A DNA stretch of 64,000 nt from Fontibacter flavus (GTDB lineage Bacteria > Bacteroidota > Bacteroidia > Cytophagales > Cyclobacteriaceae): assembly GCF_042432905.1 (NCBI RefSeq), contig NZ_JBHLWI010000001.1:1-64000 (forward strand). The letters are read 5' to 3'. Numbering within the stretch: position 1 is the stretch's first letter; each line of letters begins with the position of its first letter. Below the pieces are notes generated by a model. That model made no database searches. It was given only the letters and a program-made list of their open reading frames with translations, and was not told the origin of the DNA. Shown here in pieces: positions 17,837 through 27,078 of this stretch. A program made the position numbers and the translations under genes.

Positions 17837-18241
17837 AGGTTTGTTCTGGTTTATTGTATTGAAAATGAAATATAGAGAAAAAACACAAAAATTTCTTTTC
17901 TCCACAATTTTGTAATCAACCAAACTTTTTTATTGGTAGAATGAGGTGATGAATAATACTTATTGGTAAGAATAATTATTATCCCTTGGTAATAGAAACT
18001 GAAGGCCAATTCAAAATCAAATCATCTCCTTCTCAACAAAGCCATAACTTCCTATTATTCCTTGCCCATCATAATTGATCCTCCTTATGCTCCAATAAAC
18101 TTATTTCTTGGCCCTTTGTACTTAGTAAATGGTACTTGGTACCTGGTACAATTTTAATTTTTTCACATAGCCCTTCTATCAAACCATTGTTGGGGAAGTC
18201 TAGCTTTCTTCCTAATTTCCCATCAATAAAGAAACCATCAC
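17837..18241. other. 405-bp divergent intergenic region
   Basis: This region separates the minus-strand cytochrome gene from the plus-strand PLP enzyme and must contain both promoters, although no clean TTTG/TAnnTTTG pair stands out. It contains several TTGGTA words near 17933-17998 and a five-unit heptamer repeat at 18115-18149, listed separately. No ORF or RNA gene is visible. Confidence 0.5.
18115..18149. repeat. Five-unit degenerate heptamer tandem repeat
   Basis: Read in sevens the sequence is TTTGTAC, TTAGTAA, ATGGTAC, TTGGTAC, CTGGTAC, with consensus TTGGTAC. The last three units share TGGTAC exactly, and GGTACC at the third junction is palindromic. The repeat ends 92 nt before the start codon at 18242. 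It is too short and has no spacers, so it is not a CRISPR. Confidence 0.75.
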
Positions 18242-19342
18242 ATGTCCTACCTAAATCACATCACCTCTCCGACCTTATTGCTTGATGAAAAAATCTGCCG
18301 TCAAAACCTTAAAAAAATGGCAGATAAGGCGCATAAAAATCGCATGAAACTGGTTCCACATTTCAAAACTGCGCAATCGCACACAGTGGGAGAATGGGCC
18401 AAAGAATATGGCATCAAAGAGATCACTGTTTCCTCCATCAAAATGGCTGAGTATTTCTGCGGCCATGGCTGGGAAAATATCCATATCGCTTTTCCATTCA
18501 ATCCTTTGGAAACACAAAAGCTGAATAAATTGGCCAAAAACCAATCTCTCTCGGTCCAGTTGATCAATGAAGAAGTCACGGAAAAATTGACCGATGAACT
18601 GGAACATCCGGTTGGCTTTTTTATTGAAATTGATGCAGGATATGGCAGAACAGGAGTTGAGGTTACAGATTTTGGATTGATTGAAGCGATCTTGAGGAAA
18701 GCCAAAAAGGGTAAAAATCTATATTTCAAGGGTTTTTACCTCCATCCAGGCCATACCTATTACATAGAAAATAAGCAAAAAATATACGACGAGAGCATTG
18801 CTGCACTGAGTATGCTCAAGAATAAATACCTTACAGAATACCCAAATCTGGTGACTAGGATTGGGGATACACCGGGCTGTTCGGTTATTGATGATTTTGG
18901 TGATGTGGATGAAATGGGGCCTGGTAATTTTGTATTTTACGACATGATGCAGGTCAATTTGGGGAGCTGCAAAACGGAAGATGTCGCTGTGGCATTGGCA
19001 GTCCCGGTGGTGGATATCAAAAAAGACCGAAAAGAAATACTCGTTCATGGAGGAGGTGTTCACCTGGCAAAGGATGTGCTGACTGAACCGGACGGCACCA
19101 AGAACTTCGGGGAGGTGGTCTATCTCAAGGAAGCAGGTTGGGAAATTCCAATCCAACGTTCATTTCTGAAAAGCATCTCACAGGAACATGGCATCATCAA
19201 AGCCTCTGATGAATTACTCTCCAAAGTAAAAGTGGGTGATTTGTTGGGAATCCTCCCCATTCACAGTTGTATGACTGCTGATTGTATGGAGGAATACCTC
19301 AGCTTAGCCGGTAAAAAAATTGACCATGCAGAAGCAGGCTAA
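18242..19342 (+). CDS. D-threonine aldolase-like PLP enzyme (fold III)
   Basis: This 366-residue protein belongs to the alanine-racemase-like fold III family that includes D-threonine aldolase and D-serine dehydratase. The PLP lysine is K42 in VPHFKTAQS. The C-terminus carries HSCMTADC, matching the metal-binding His/Cys block of that family (normally H-x-C). Length is normal. It would act in the cytoplasm on D-amino acids or 3-hydroxy-D-amino acids, by retro-aldol cleavage or dehydration; the exact substrate is not determinable. It is monocistronic, with a bidirectional terminator 8 nt downstream. The upstream region carries the heptamer repeat. Confidence 0.85.
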   Translation: MSYLNHITSPTLLLDEKICRQNLKKMADKAHKNRMKLVPHFKTAQSHTVGEWAKEYGIKEITVSSIKMAEYFCGHGWENIHIAFPFNPLETQKLNKLAKNQSLSVQLINEEVTEKLTDELEHPVGFFIEIDAGYGRTGVEVTDFGLIEAILRKAKKGKNLYFKGFYLHPGHTYYIENKQKIYDESIAALSMLKNKYLTEYPNLVTRIGDTPGCSVIDDFGDVDEMGPGNFVFYDMMQVNLGSCKTEDVAVALAVPVVDIKKDRKEILVHGGGVHLAKDVLTEPDGTKNFGEVVYLKEAGWEIPIQRSFLKSISQEHGIIKASDELLSKVKVGDLLGILPIHSCMTADCMEEYLSLAGKKIDHAEAG

Positions 19343-19348
19343 TGACTT

Positions 19349-19386
19349 AAAAAAGTCCAGTCAACATAAATTGACTGGACTTTTTT
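19349..19386. terminator. Bidirectional terminator between convergent genes
   Basis: AAAAAAGTCCAGTCAA (19349-19364) pairs perfectly with TTGACTGGACTTTTTT (19371-19386) around a 6-nt loop. With A- and T-tracts on both sides it can end the plus-strand PLP enzyme transcript and the minus-strand envelope operon. Confidence 0.93.
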
Positions 19387-19854
19387 CTAGTTGATGAAAT
19401 AAACTATCCCCAGTTTGAAAATCAGTTCATTTCTCCCAATGGGCTGATACCTGATCTCAGGATTAAAACCCAATTCATCTCTGATTTTCAGCATGCCCCC
19501 CAAACCAAGGTTGATGGAATTAAACCGCTCTGTTTCCTTTGGATTGAATTCAAATTTCCTGGTATAATGCCCGTATCCGAATAAGGCATACCATTGTTTT
19601 TCCTTTTCGGTCAGATAATACCTCGCATTCAGGTCAAACCCTCGAGCGTTACCGGTCGCTGGCAAGAAAAAAGTAACAGAGGGTGCAATGGAGAAATAAT
19701 TTAAAGGAAAATACTCTCCTGTAAAATTCATTCCGAAAAAACCTTTTCCAGTGGTCATTTCATAGGCATGTATACCTCTGAACTGACCCTTGTATTGGGC
19801 ATGTGCCAGATGAGTTGCAAATACTAAAACAAATACAATGATTATTTTTTTCAT
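19387..19854 (-). CDS. Small outer-membrane beta-barrel protein
   Basis: This 155-residue protein has a signal peptide (residues 1-19, ending HAQ) followed by amphipathic strands such as GFFGMNFTGEYFPL, FDLNARYYL and WYALFGYGHY. It ends ELIFKLGIVYFIN, as expected for a small outer-membrane barrel. The family is not recognised. It is the last gene of a three-gene run (22683 to 19387), 24 nt after the DUF2490 gene, and its stop lies next to a bidirectional terminator. All three products carry signal peptides, so they may form one envelope assembly. Confidence 0.7.
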   Translation of the reverse strand: MKKIIIVFVLVFATHLAHAQYKGQFRGIHAYEMTTGKGFFGMNFTGEYFPLNYFSIAPSVTFFLPATGNARGFDLNARYYLTEKEKQWYALFGYGHYTRKFEFNPKETERFNSINLGLGGMLKIRDELGFNPEIRYQPIGRNELIFKLGIVYFIN

Positions 19855-19878
19855 TTTTACTTCTACCCTTCCTTAATT

Positions 19879-20703
19879 TTAAAAAGCAAAATCCCTGGTC
19901 AGAGGCCTTCTCTTGTCTCTAAAGTCAATTGTATACATCACATTCAACCTGATGATATGCCGGTTTCTATAAGTACCAGGTGTATTAGTAGGTCCATAAG
20001 TCCACATATGCCCACCAAAAAACATATAATTATTGTATGTATAACCTATGGCTGTATAGACCCTGTTTTCCTCAAAGATATTCCAAACCTGTTTGCCTGT
20101 TTCAAAGAAAAACTCATTTGATGGAGCTAGGAAAAAAGTTTTATTTTCCATCTTTGGCTTATTCAAGGGAACATAAGCGGTGATTTTATAGCGCCATCTA
20201 TCCGTATAGTTGAATTCAGCTCCTAAATCATTATTTCTCTTAAACCTATGCTCAAATCGGAATTGATGTAAAACCTTCACCCTGCCTACCCCTTGCGTCA
20301 GGAGCCATTGATGCCAAAACCTTGGCTCAAGCACTGAATCTACATACTCTGGATTACCCCTGTCAGGAGAAAAATTCCAGACTAAGGTAGGACCAAAAGT
20401 AACTTCAAAATTATCTGTAAATAAATAAGTCATACCAAAGCGGTTATATAATTGGCTCATCCTCCCTATAAAATCTGACCTATTATCTACACTACTTCTT
20501 CTTCTGTAATGATTCTCCTGATACCACCACCATTTATCGGTAAATCTTAATTTTAGGTAAAGACCATTCCAGTTTTCAGTGGTTGCAGGTAAGCCAATCT
20601 TTTCCTGAGGCACAGCTATATTTTGCGAAATCCCCGGTATAGAAGCCGTTATCATTAATAAAAACACCCCAAAAATCCTGAGATTATTAAATATCTTAAT
20701 CAT
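19879..20703 (-). CDS. DUF2490 domain outer-membrane protein
   Basis: This 274-residue protein has a signal peptide (~1-26) and a DUF2490 barrel. Diagnostic blocks are WNGLYLKLRFTDKWWWYQEN near the start, FWHQWLLTQ mid-protein and HQFRFEHRFKR, the strongly conserved basic strand of DUF2490. The C-terminus is basic and ends in phenylalanine (DFAF). The role of DUF2490 is unknown; members are predicted outer-membrane barrels. It sits 12 nt after the 655-residue MORN-like gene and is probably co-transcribed with it. Confidence 0.82.
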   Translation of the reverse strand: MIKIFNNLRIFGVFLLMITASIPGISQNIAVPQEKIGLPATTENWNGLYLKLRFTDKWWWYQENHYRRRSSVDNRSDFIGRMSQLYNRFGMTYLFTDNFEVTFGPTLVWNFSPDRGNPEYVDSVLEPRFWHQWLLTQGVGRVKVLHQFRFEHRFKRNNDLGAEFNYTDRWRYKITAYVPLNKPKMENKTFFLAPSNEFFFETGKQVWNIFEENRVYTAIGYTYNNYMFFGGHMWTYGPTNTPGTYRNRHIIRLNVMYTIDFRDKRRPLTRDFAF

Positions 20704-20715
20704 TCCAATTCCAAA

Positions 20716-22683
20716 TTAAAGTTCCAGCAAAGATTCGATTTTACTTACTGACTGTCTTCTATTAATCCTTCTCTCGATCCTCCTGGTATCAGCTTCCCTC
20801 AACTCACCCATTCTTTCAAACAATTTGTCCGCCTTATTCAACCAAATCTTGATTTCTGTATAATTTTGCTCGATTGCCAATTGCTCCAGATAATACTCCA
20901 AAAGCTTCTCAGCACTTTCATACAACCTGTTTTTAGCCCTTTGTTCATATCGGGTATAGGTGAAAGGATTGAAGACTTCCTCCATATACAATTCGTCCAT
21001 CTGTTGGAATTTAGGATAAACACCCACCAAAAGTTCGAATTGATTTTCCATTTCATCCAGTAAGTCAATCATGATATCAGCAACTTCCTTCTTTCCGGCA
21101 AATTCTGTTTCTCTAGCATATCGTTCGTTGATCTGATTGAAATTATTACCCAAAATATTTTTCTGAACAGCATGCAACAATTCAATTGTTTTATTATCCA
21201 ATTCTCCAGTATTGGAAAACATTTCATCCAAATCATCTTTTCTCTCCTGAATCTGATTTTGAAGAGATCTTAGGTCATCATCCCTTTCAATACTGGTCAA
21301 AGATTTGTCAACAAATAATTTGATCTCGTTTGTTTTAGACTGGATCTGATTGATATAACTTTCAAAAACACCATAAAAACCTCCTGACAAGTCCCCGATC
21401 CTGTATTCCAATTCGCGTATCCTTACACTATCTTCAAAGCTGTATTCTACCTTGTCTATTTCAGTCAAAAAAGGTAATCCTTCTTCTACAAGATTTTCCA
21501 AATCATAATATTGAATATCCTTTGACCTGAACAAATTCATGATTTCACTGAATTGATCCAATTTTCCGACTTGATATTGAAAATAAGCATAGGCAAAGGA
21601 TAAGGAGTCTGATTTCTGCCTGTTTAGTCTCAATGAATTCCTTTCAGCATAATCCTTGACTGTAGCACGAATCCTGTCAAACCTAACAGGTAACTCTTCA
21701 ACAATCCTTTGTTCTGCTCTGCTCAGTTCAAAAACAAACTTTTTGGTATGTATAGGGTAATCAATCAACTCTCCTTTTTCATTGACAAACTGCTCATCAT
21801 ATCTCAACACATTCGTCAAAAATTCAGTAATGAATTGATTGCCTGCCTCCTGTATTTTAAACTGCTCTGAACCTGATAAAAACCCATCGTTGAAAAGAAT
21901 CCCGAAATTTTCCTCTGAAATTCTAAATCCTTTATTTTCCTGGGCATTTACTTGGTTGAGTTTCTTTATCGTTTGGTAAAAAACAACTTCTTCTAAAACT
22001 TTATCAGACTCCAGATCTCTTTTGACAATACCTAACAAAAATCCATTTTCATAATTCCTAACCTCGCTGATCAGACTACCATTCTCCTCATAGACAAATG
22101 TCCACTCTCCATTCATGTCTCCATTTCTGGTAAGTTCCCCTCTTATGAAATGAGTTTTGTCGCCTACAAATGATTTGTATTGAAACCTGCCTTGAATATC
22201 CCCATTCCTAAACCTGAAATCCTCAGCCTGTGATTTTCGACTTAATTTCCCCCCCTTGTATTCATTCTCCTCAAATGTCCAAATACCATCCGGAAGACCT
22301 TCTTTATAGTTTGCTTTTAGTTTGATCTGTTGGCTATTGATGTCATATAATAACCTGAAATCCTCTACATCGTTTAATAGCACAAAGTGACGCTCATCAA
22401 TATACTCCCACAATCCTGATTTTTTGTCTTGCTCATATATGCCTTTTACCTCAGTATTTAAAAATCTGGTCTTATCTTCTCTGTCTTTCTCTTTTCTTAA
22501 AAATCTAAACTCACCTTGCTTGATCATACTTTTTTCTTCCCCTTCCACAAACTCAATTACGCCTTCCCCTTTTATACCATTGAAGCTATACTCCCCCTTA
22601 TAAATCTGTTGAGCAGTTAATATCAAAGGAGAGACAGACACAAGGAGAAGTAGTAAGTACTTTTTTGAAGAACGAAGTATCAT
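20716..22683 (-). CDS. Secreted MORN-like repeat and coiled-coil protein
   Basis: This 655-residue protein has a signal peptide (residues ~1-24). The first third (~25-230) carries MORN_2-like repeats of the form G-x-W-x-F-x-E-x-G (GIWTFEENEYKGG, GEWTFVYEENGSLISE, NYENGFLLG). The remaining 400 residues are highly charged and mostly helical, with several likely coiled coils and no enzyme motif. It heads the run with the DUF2490 and small barrel genes. A periplasmic scaffold or peptidoglycan-spanning structural protein is plausible, but this is inference from composition only. A TAACTTTG on the minus strand at 22819-22812 is the best -7 candidate upstream. Confidence 0.7.
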   Translation of the reverse strand: MILRSSKKYLLLLLVSVSPLILTAQQIYKGEYSFNGIKGEGVIEFVEGEEKSMIKQGEFRFLRKEKDREDKTRFLNTEVKGIYEQDKKSGLWEYIDERHFVLLNDVEDFRLLYDINSQQIKLKANYKEGLPDGIWTFEENEYKGGKLSRKSQAEDFRFRNGDIQGRFQYKSFVGDKTHFIRGELTRNGDMNGEWTFVYEENGSLISEVRNYENGFLLGIVKRDLESDKVLEEVVFYQTIKKLNQVNAQENKGFRISEENFGILFNDGFLSGSEQFKIQEAGNQFITEFLTNVLRYDEQFVNEKGELIDYPIHTKKFVFELSRAEQRIVEELPVRFDRIRATVKDYAERNSLRLNRQKSDSLSFAYAYFQYQVGKLDQFSEIMNLFRSKDIQYYDLENLVEEGLPFLTEIDKVEYSFEDSVRIRELEYRIGDLSGGFYGVFESYINQIQSKTNEIKLFVDKSLTSIERDDDLRSLQNQIQERKDDLDEMFSNTGELDNKTIELLHAVQKNILGNNFNQINERYARETEFAGKKEVADIMIDLLDEMENQFELLVGVYPKFQQMDELYMEEVFNPFTYTRYEQRAKNRLYESAEKLLEYYLEQLAIEQNYTEIKIWLNKADKLFERMGELREADTRRIERRINRRQSVSKIESLLEL

Positions 22684-22909
22684 AAAATTATGAAATAGAA
22701 AAACTGAAATAGTTTAAATTTTACACGATTAAAGCCAATTAATAAAACCTTTGACAAAAACCACACCAAAATGTTTTTTGTGAAATTTTATTAAACTCAA
22801 CCACAAATAACCAAAGTTAATGCGGAAAAAGCTAAATATTTAACAAATTTGACATAAAATAAGTCTAAAAATTAAGATAGTTTAAGAATAAAATATACTA
22901 CATTAAATT

Positions 22910-23236
22910 TTAAATATGATTTTTCAATGAAATCAAAACCGTAACAAATCCGACTTTTCCTATCTGAGATTCAGTCGGAATTTCTCCATGCTGCTTATCC
23001 AACACGTAAATTTCAACCGTTTTTACATTTCTTTTTTCTGCTAATTCAATAATCTCTTTCTCAACTTCTTTTAAGATCTTTTCAGCTCTGTCAAAAAAAT
23101 CTCCACCACTTTTCTTTATATAAAGCAATTCCGATTGATTAATTGGAGTTCCTTTTTTATATACCAATTGCACTTGATCACAAGAATCCATTTTTCCTAG
23201 ATGAATAATGAAAATAAATGCTGAAAGGATGTTCAT
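22910..23236 (-). CDS. Small hypothetical protein
   Basis: This protein of about 108 residues uses the ATG at 23236; a TTG at 23263 would add nine residues. The first 13 residues are hydrophobic (MNILSAFIFIIHL) and could be a weak signal or membrane segment. The rest contains a charged helix (RAEKILKEVEKEIIELAEKR) and ends with strands VKTVEIYVLD and GFVTVLISL. I do not recognise a family. It lies between the arginine decarboxylase terminator and the envelope operon. Codon use looks coding, but its reality rests on a single open frame. Confidence 0.5.
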   Translation of the reverse strand: MNILSAFIFIIHLGKMDSCDQVQLVYKKGTPINQSELLYIKKSGGDFFDRAEKILKEVEKEIIELAEKRNVKTVEIYVLDKQHGEIPTESQIGKVGFVTVLISLKNHI

Positions 23237-23298
23237 GGTTCGCTTAAAGGTGATAAAAGTCAATTTTATAAAACAATGTACAGTTTAAAAAAATAATA

Positions 23299-23330
23299 AA
23301 AAAGCATGATCTGATCTGACCATGCTTTTT
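23299..23330 (-). terminator. Intrinsic terminator of arginine decarboxylase
   Basis: AAAAAGCATG (23299-23308) pairs with CATGCTTTTT (23321-23330) around a 12-nt loop. On the minus strand the hairpin is followed by a U-tract, 5 nt after the stop codon at 23335. Confidence 0.85.
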
Positions 23331-23334
23331 AGCT

Positions 23335-24726
23335 TTATTCGTAACCAAGAATCTTCATCATACTTTCAGATGTCTGCTCAGGTGCAAACAACCAATGTTT
23401 GATGCTGCCATCCGGATTCCTATCTATGATCACATGTTTGGGTGCCGGAATCAGACAGTGCTGAATACCACCATACCCCCCTAAGGACTCCTGATAGGCT
23501 CCTGTATGGAAAAAACCTATATACTGCTTGTTCCCCTCCTCTACTTTAGGAAGGTAAATATTAAATTGATGTGCCTCGGAGTTATAGTAATCCATACTAT
23601 CACAGGTCAGACCACCTAAGTTGATGTTATGGTATTCCTCATCCCAATTGTTGACAGCCAACATGATATATTTTTGGTTCAGGCCCCAGCTATCCGGTAA
23701 CTGAGTAATAAAAGAACCATCGATCATATACCATAATTCCTTGTCATTCTGCAGCTTTTCGTCCAATATGGAATACAATACTGCCCCACTCTCCCCTACT
23801 GTATAGGAGCCAAATTCTGTGAAGATATTGGGCTCATCAGTATGGTTTTTGGCACACATCCATTTGATGTTTTTGACGATCTGTTCTGCCATATATTGGT
23901 AATCATAATCAAAAAATACATTATACTTGATCGGCCATCCACCACCAATATCCATAGTATCCAAAGAAGGTGCAATTTTTTTCAAATCCACGTATTTTTG
24001 AATGAATCTGGTCAGCTCTGACCAATAATATGCTGTATCCTTAATGCCTGAATTCAAAAAGAAATGCAGCATCTTTAAAGACACATTGGGGTTATTTTTG
24101 ATTTTTTCTTCATACAAACTGATGATATCGCTGTACCTTACACCTAATCTTGAAGTGTAAAAACCAAACTTGGGCTCTTCATCAGCTGCAATCCTAATCC
24201 CCACCTGAAAAGGCACTTTCACATGTTCCAGGTAATAATCTATCTCTCCAAGGTTATCTAAGACTGGAATACAATTGACAAAACCGTCATTTAACAATTC
24301 TGTGATGTATTGTTTGTACAATTCCCTCTTGAACCCATTACAAACAATGTAAGTGTCCTTCGTTATCTTACCCTTGGCATAGAGGTTTTTGACCAAATTG
24401 ATATCAAAGGTTGAGGATGTTTCAATATGGATATCATTTTTCAAAGCTTCATCCAGCACAAAACTGAAATGTGAAGATTTAGTACAATAACAATACGTAT
24501 ATTTCCCCTTGTAATTATGTTTTTCAATGGCATTGCCAAAATAGGTTTTGGCATTTTGAATGTTCTCTGAAATTTTAGGTAAATATGTCAGCTTTAACGG
24601 TGTACCATAAGTTTTGATGATATCCATGAGGTTCACACCATTGAAGTGCAACTCATTATTATCAACATGAAACTCTTTGGTTGGAAAATCAAATGTCTGC
24701 TGAATAAGATCTATATATTTATTCAT
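23335..24726 (-). CDS. speA: Arginine decarboxylase, PLP fold III, short form
   Basis: This 463-residue enzyme converts arginine to agmatine and CO2, the first step of putrescine synthesis. It has the alanine-racemase-like barrel with the likely PLP lysine at K83 (CTKSSH), the phosphate-binding glycine loop DIGGGWPI near residue 255, and the catalytic-cysteine block TCDSMDYY in the C-terminal domain, as in ornithine and diaminopimelate decarboxylases. It is shorter than E. coli SpeA (about 630-660) and lacks an N-terminal extension, a form I associate with Bacteroidota. An arginase gene lies 5 kb away. Substrate choice within the arginine/ornithine/DAP decarboxylase group rests on overall resemblance. 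Confidence 0.78.
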   Translation of the reverse strand: MNKYIDLIQQTFDFPTKEFHVDNNELHFNGVNLMDIIKTYGTPLKLTYLPKISENIQNAKTYFGNAIEKHNYKGKYTYCYCTKSSHFSFVLDEALKNDIHIETSSTFDINLVKNLYAKGKITKDTYIVCNGFKRELYKQYITELLNDGFVNCIPVLDNLGEIDYYLEHVKVPFQVGIRIAADEEPKFGFYTSRLGVRYSDIISLYEEKIKNNPNVSLKMLHFFLNSGIKDTAYYWSELTRFIQKYVDLKKIAPSLDTMDIGGGWPIKYNVFFDYDYQYMAEQIVKNIKWMCAKNHTDEPNIFTEFGSYTVGESGAVLYSILDEKLQNDKELWYMIDGSFITQLPDSWGLNQKYIMLAVNNWDEEYHNINLGGLTCDSMDYYNSEAHQFNIYLPKVEEGNKQYIGFFHTGAYQESLGGYGGIQHCLIPAPKHVIIDRNPDGSIKHWLFAPEQTSESMMKILGYE

Positions 24727-24987
24727 TTTAAAGGATTGGGTTATGCTTAAAAACCAACTACAAAATTTGCTTTTATAATTGGTAAATCAAACGAATTGAG
24801 GGGAAAATCCAACAGTTCATCATAAGCAAGTTCTCTAATCAGGTCGAAAAAACAATCAATACATCACCAATTCTGCCATAATAAATTCCCCAGGAATATT
24901 GATTTTATCGTATTTTAACAGATATTGCATCTAAATTTTTGATAATCACCCATTAATGGACAAGCATCACCCTTGTCCTTCTTTAAT

Positions 24988-27075
24988 ATGTTGAATACTC
25001 AAGTATCCGTAAAGACACATCCAGGTCAGAGTTTTCCTATTGGCACATCTTTCTCTGAAGATGGGGTCAACTTCTGTATTTTCTCAAAAAATGCCACTGA
25101 TGTTGACTTATTATTATTCAACGATGCCAATGACCTTCTGCCAAGTCAGGTCTTTAAATTGGATAAGGTCAAAAATAAAACCTATCACTATTGGCATATT
25201 TGCGTGGAAGACCTAAAACCTGGACAATTATACGGCTATAGAATCCATGGACCCTATCAGCCAGAAAAAGGACATCGGTTTGACCCTTCCAAGGTTATTT
25301 TAGACCCATATGCCAAGGCAGTAACCATACCTGAGGATTACAATCGCAAGGCTTTGAATGAATTTGGAAACGCATCTGCATCCTCATTGAAAAGTGTCTT
25401 GGTTGATACCAGTCAATATGATTGGGAGGATGATAAGCACCCCAGAAGACCTTTCTCCAGAACAGTAATCTACGAAATGCATGTTGGAGGATTTACCAAA
25501 AGGGATAATTCCGGGGTTGAAGAACATCTCAAAGGGACCTTTCTTGGTCTGATTGAAAAAATCCCTTATCTCAAAGATTTGGGCATTACCGCTGTTGAGC
25601 TACTTCCTGTATTCCAATTCGATACCCAAGATGCCCCTTCAGGATTAGAGAATTATTGGGGTTATTCTCCAATTTCTTTTTTTGCTCCGCACCAAGGCTA
25701 TAGCAGTGATCCAAGCAACCCTTTGCAGGTGCTGAATGATTTCAGAGATATGGTCAAAGCTTTCCACAAAGCAGGCATTGAAGTAATCCTGGATGTGGTA
25801 TTCAACCATAGTTCAGAAAACAAGGAGAACGGTCCTACCTATACTTTTAAAGGAATCGACAACAGCATATATTATTTACTGGAGGAAGAGGATAAATCTA
25901 AATACAAGGACTATTCTGGCACCGGAAACTCCCTCAATGCAAACCAATCTATTGTCAGGAGAATGATCTTATCCAGCCTACATTTTTGGGTCAGGGATAT
26001 GCATGTGGATGGATTCCGATTTGATTTGGCTTCTATCCTTTCAAGGGACGAAAAAGGTAATCCTATTGAAAATCCTCCAATTTTATGGGATATTGAATCA
26101 GATCCGATTTTGGCAGGTACCAAACTGATTGCTGAGGCTTGGGATGCCGCAGGTCTTTATCAGGTTGGGAATTTCACAGGAGATAGCTGGAAAGAATGGA
26201 ACGGTAAGTTCCGTGATGACACCAGAAGTTTTCTCCGAGGGGATAAGGGGAAAATAGGTGATTTTGTCACAAGACTGATCGGAAGTCCGGACATGTATGC
26301 ATCCAAAAAAAGGGGGCCTGAACAAAGTATTAATTTCATTTCCTGCCATGATGGCTTTACCCTTCATGACCTGGTTTCGTACAATGAAAAACACAACCTT
26401 GCCAATAATGCGCAAAATAGAGACGGAAATAATGACAATCTCAGCTGGAACTGTGGTGTGGAAGGGCCAACTAATGACCCAGATATTTTGGCATTGAGAA
26501 GAAGGCAAGTCAAAAACTTTTTAACAATCAACCTCCTTTCATTGGGCGTACCAATGATTTGGATGGGTGATGAAGTTTGTCACACACAGTATGGAAACAA
26601 CAACGCCTACTGCCAAAACAATGAACTGACCTGGTTTGATTGGGACCTGATTCACAAAAATAAAGACATCTACCGTTTTGTTAAATTACTGATCCATAAA
26701 CGGTTCAGAATGGAATCTTCTCAGGAAGACTTCAATTTAATCCTTAGCGATTTTCTTCAACAATCCAGAATCATCTGGCATGGGGTAAAAATAAACCTCC
26801 CGGATTGGTCAGAAACATCTCATTCGATCGCATTTACCATTGTGGCTATGCATGGAAAAAAAGCCATGCATTATATTATCAATGCCTATCACCATGACCT
26901 GGATTTTGAACTTCCCATAATCATGGATGATAAGCTGGTCACTTGGAGAAGATGGCTAGATACCAGTCTTGATTCTCCAAATGATATTTTGTATCATGAT
27001 GCAATAGAGGTACAAGGCACAACTTACAGAACAAAATGCCATTCCATTGTCATTCTAAAGGCTGACTTGGGTTAA
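24988..27075 (+). CDS. glgX: Glycogen debranching enzyme, isoamylase type (GH13)
   Basis: This protein of about 695 residues has an N-terminal CBM48 domain (~20-110) and a GH13 barrel. Catalytic and conserved blocks are DVVFNH (region I), GFRFDLAS with the nucleophile Asp (region II), AEAWDAAG with the acid Glu (region III) and ISCHDGFTLHD (region IV). It hydrolyses alpha-1,6 branches of glycogen or similar glucans. The ATG at 24988 is preferred over an in-frame TTG at 24973. No other glycogen genes are adjacent. It ends 3 nt before the convergent aminotransferase stop, with no terminator visible between them. Confidence 0.93.
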   Translation: MLNTQVSVKTHPGQSFPIGTSFSEDGVNFCIFSKNATDVDLLLFNDANDLLPSQVFKLDKVKNKTYHYWHICVEDLKPGQLYGYRIHGPYQPEKGHRFDPSKVILDPYAKAVTIPEDYNRKALNEFGNASASSLKSVLVDTSQYDWEDDKHPRRPFSRTVIYEMHVGGFTKRDNSGVEEHLKGTFLGLIEKIPYLKDLGITAVELLPVFQFDTQDAPSGLENYWGYSPISFFAPHQGYSSDPSNPLQVLNDFRDMVKAFHKAGIEVILDVVFNHSSENKENGPTYTFKGIDNSIYYLLEEEDKSKYKDYSGTGNSLNANQSIVRRMILSSLHFWVRDMHVDGFRFDLASILSRDEKGNPIENPPILWDIESDPILAGTKLIAEAWDAAGLYQVGNFTGDSWKEWNGKFRDDTRSFLRGDKGKIGDFVTRLIGSPDMYASKKRGPEQSINFISCHDGFTLHDLVSYNEKHNLANNAQNRDGNNDNLSWNCGVEGPTNDPDILALRRRQVKNFLTINLLSLGVPMIWMGDEVCHTQYGNNNAYCQNNELTWFDWDLIHKNKDIYRFVKLLIHKRFRMESSQEDFNLILSDFLQQSRIIWHGVKINLPDWSETSHSIAFTIVAMHGKKAMHYIINAYHHDLDFELPIIMDDKLVTWRRWLDTSLDSPNDILYHDAIEVQGTTYRTKCHSIVILKADLG

Positions 27076-27078
27076 TGA

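Noticed and set aside
17837..17923. 29-residue extension of the PVC-type cytochrome
   Set aside because: It would bury the lipoprotein signal peptide; ATG 17836 gives a canonical lipobox.
18115..18149. CRISPR-like array
   Set aside because: Units are 7 bp with no spacers and no cas genes; it is a short tandem repeat.
26098..26508. 136-residue minus-strand reading frame inside glgX
   Set aside because: Shadow of the GH13 active-site region; the sense strand carries regions III and IV.
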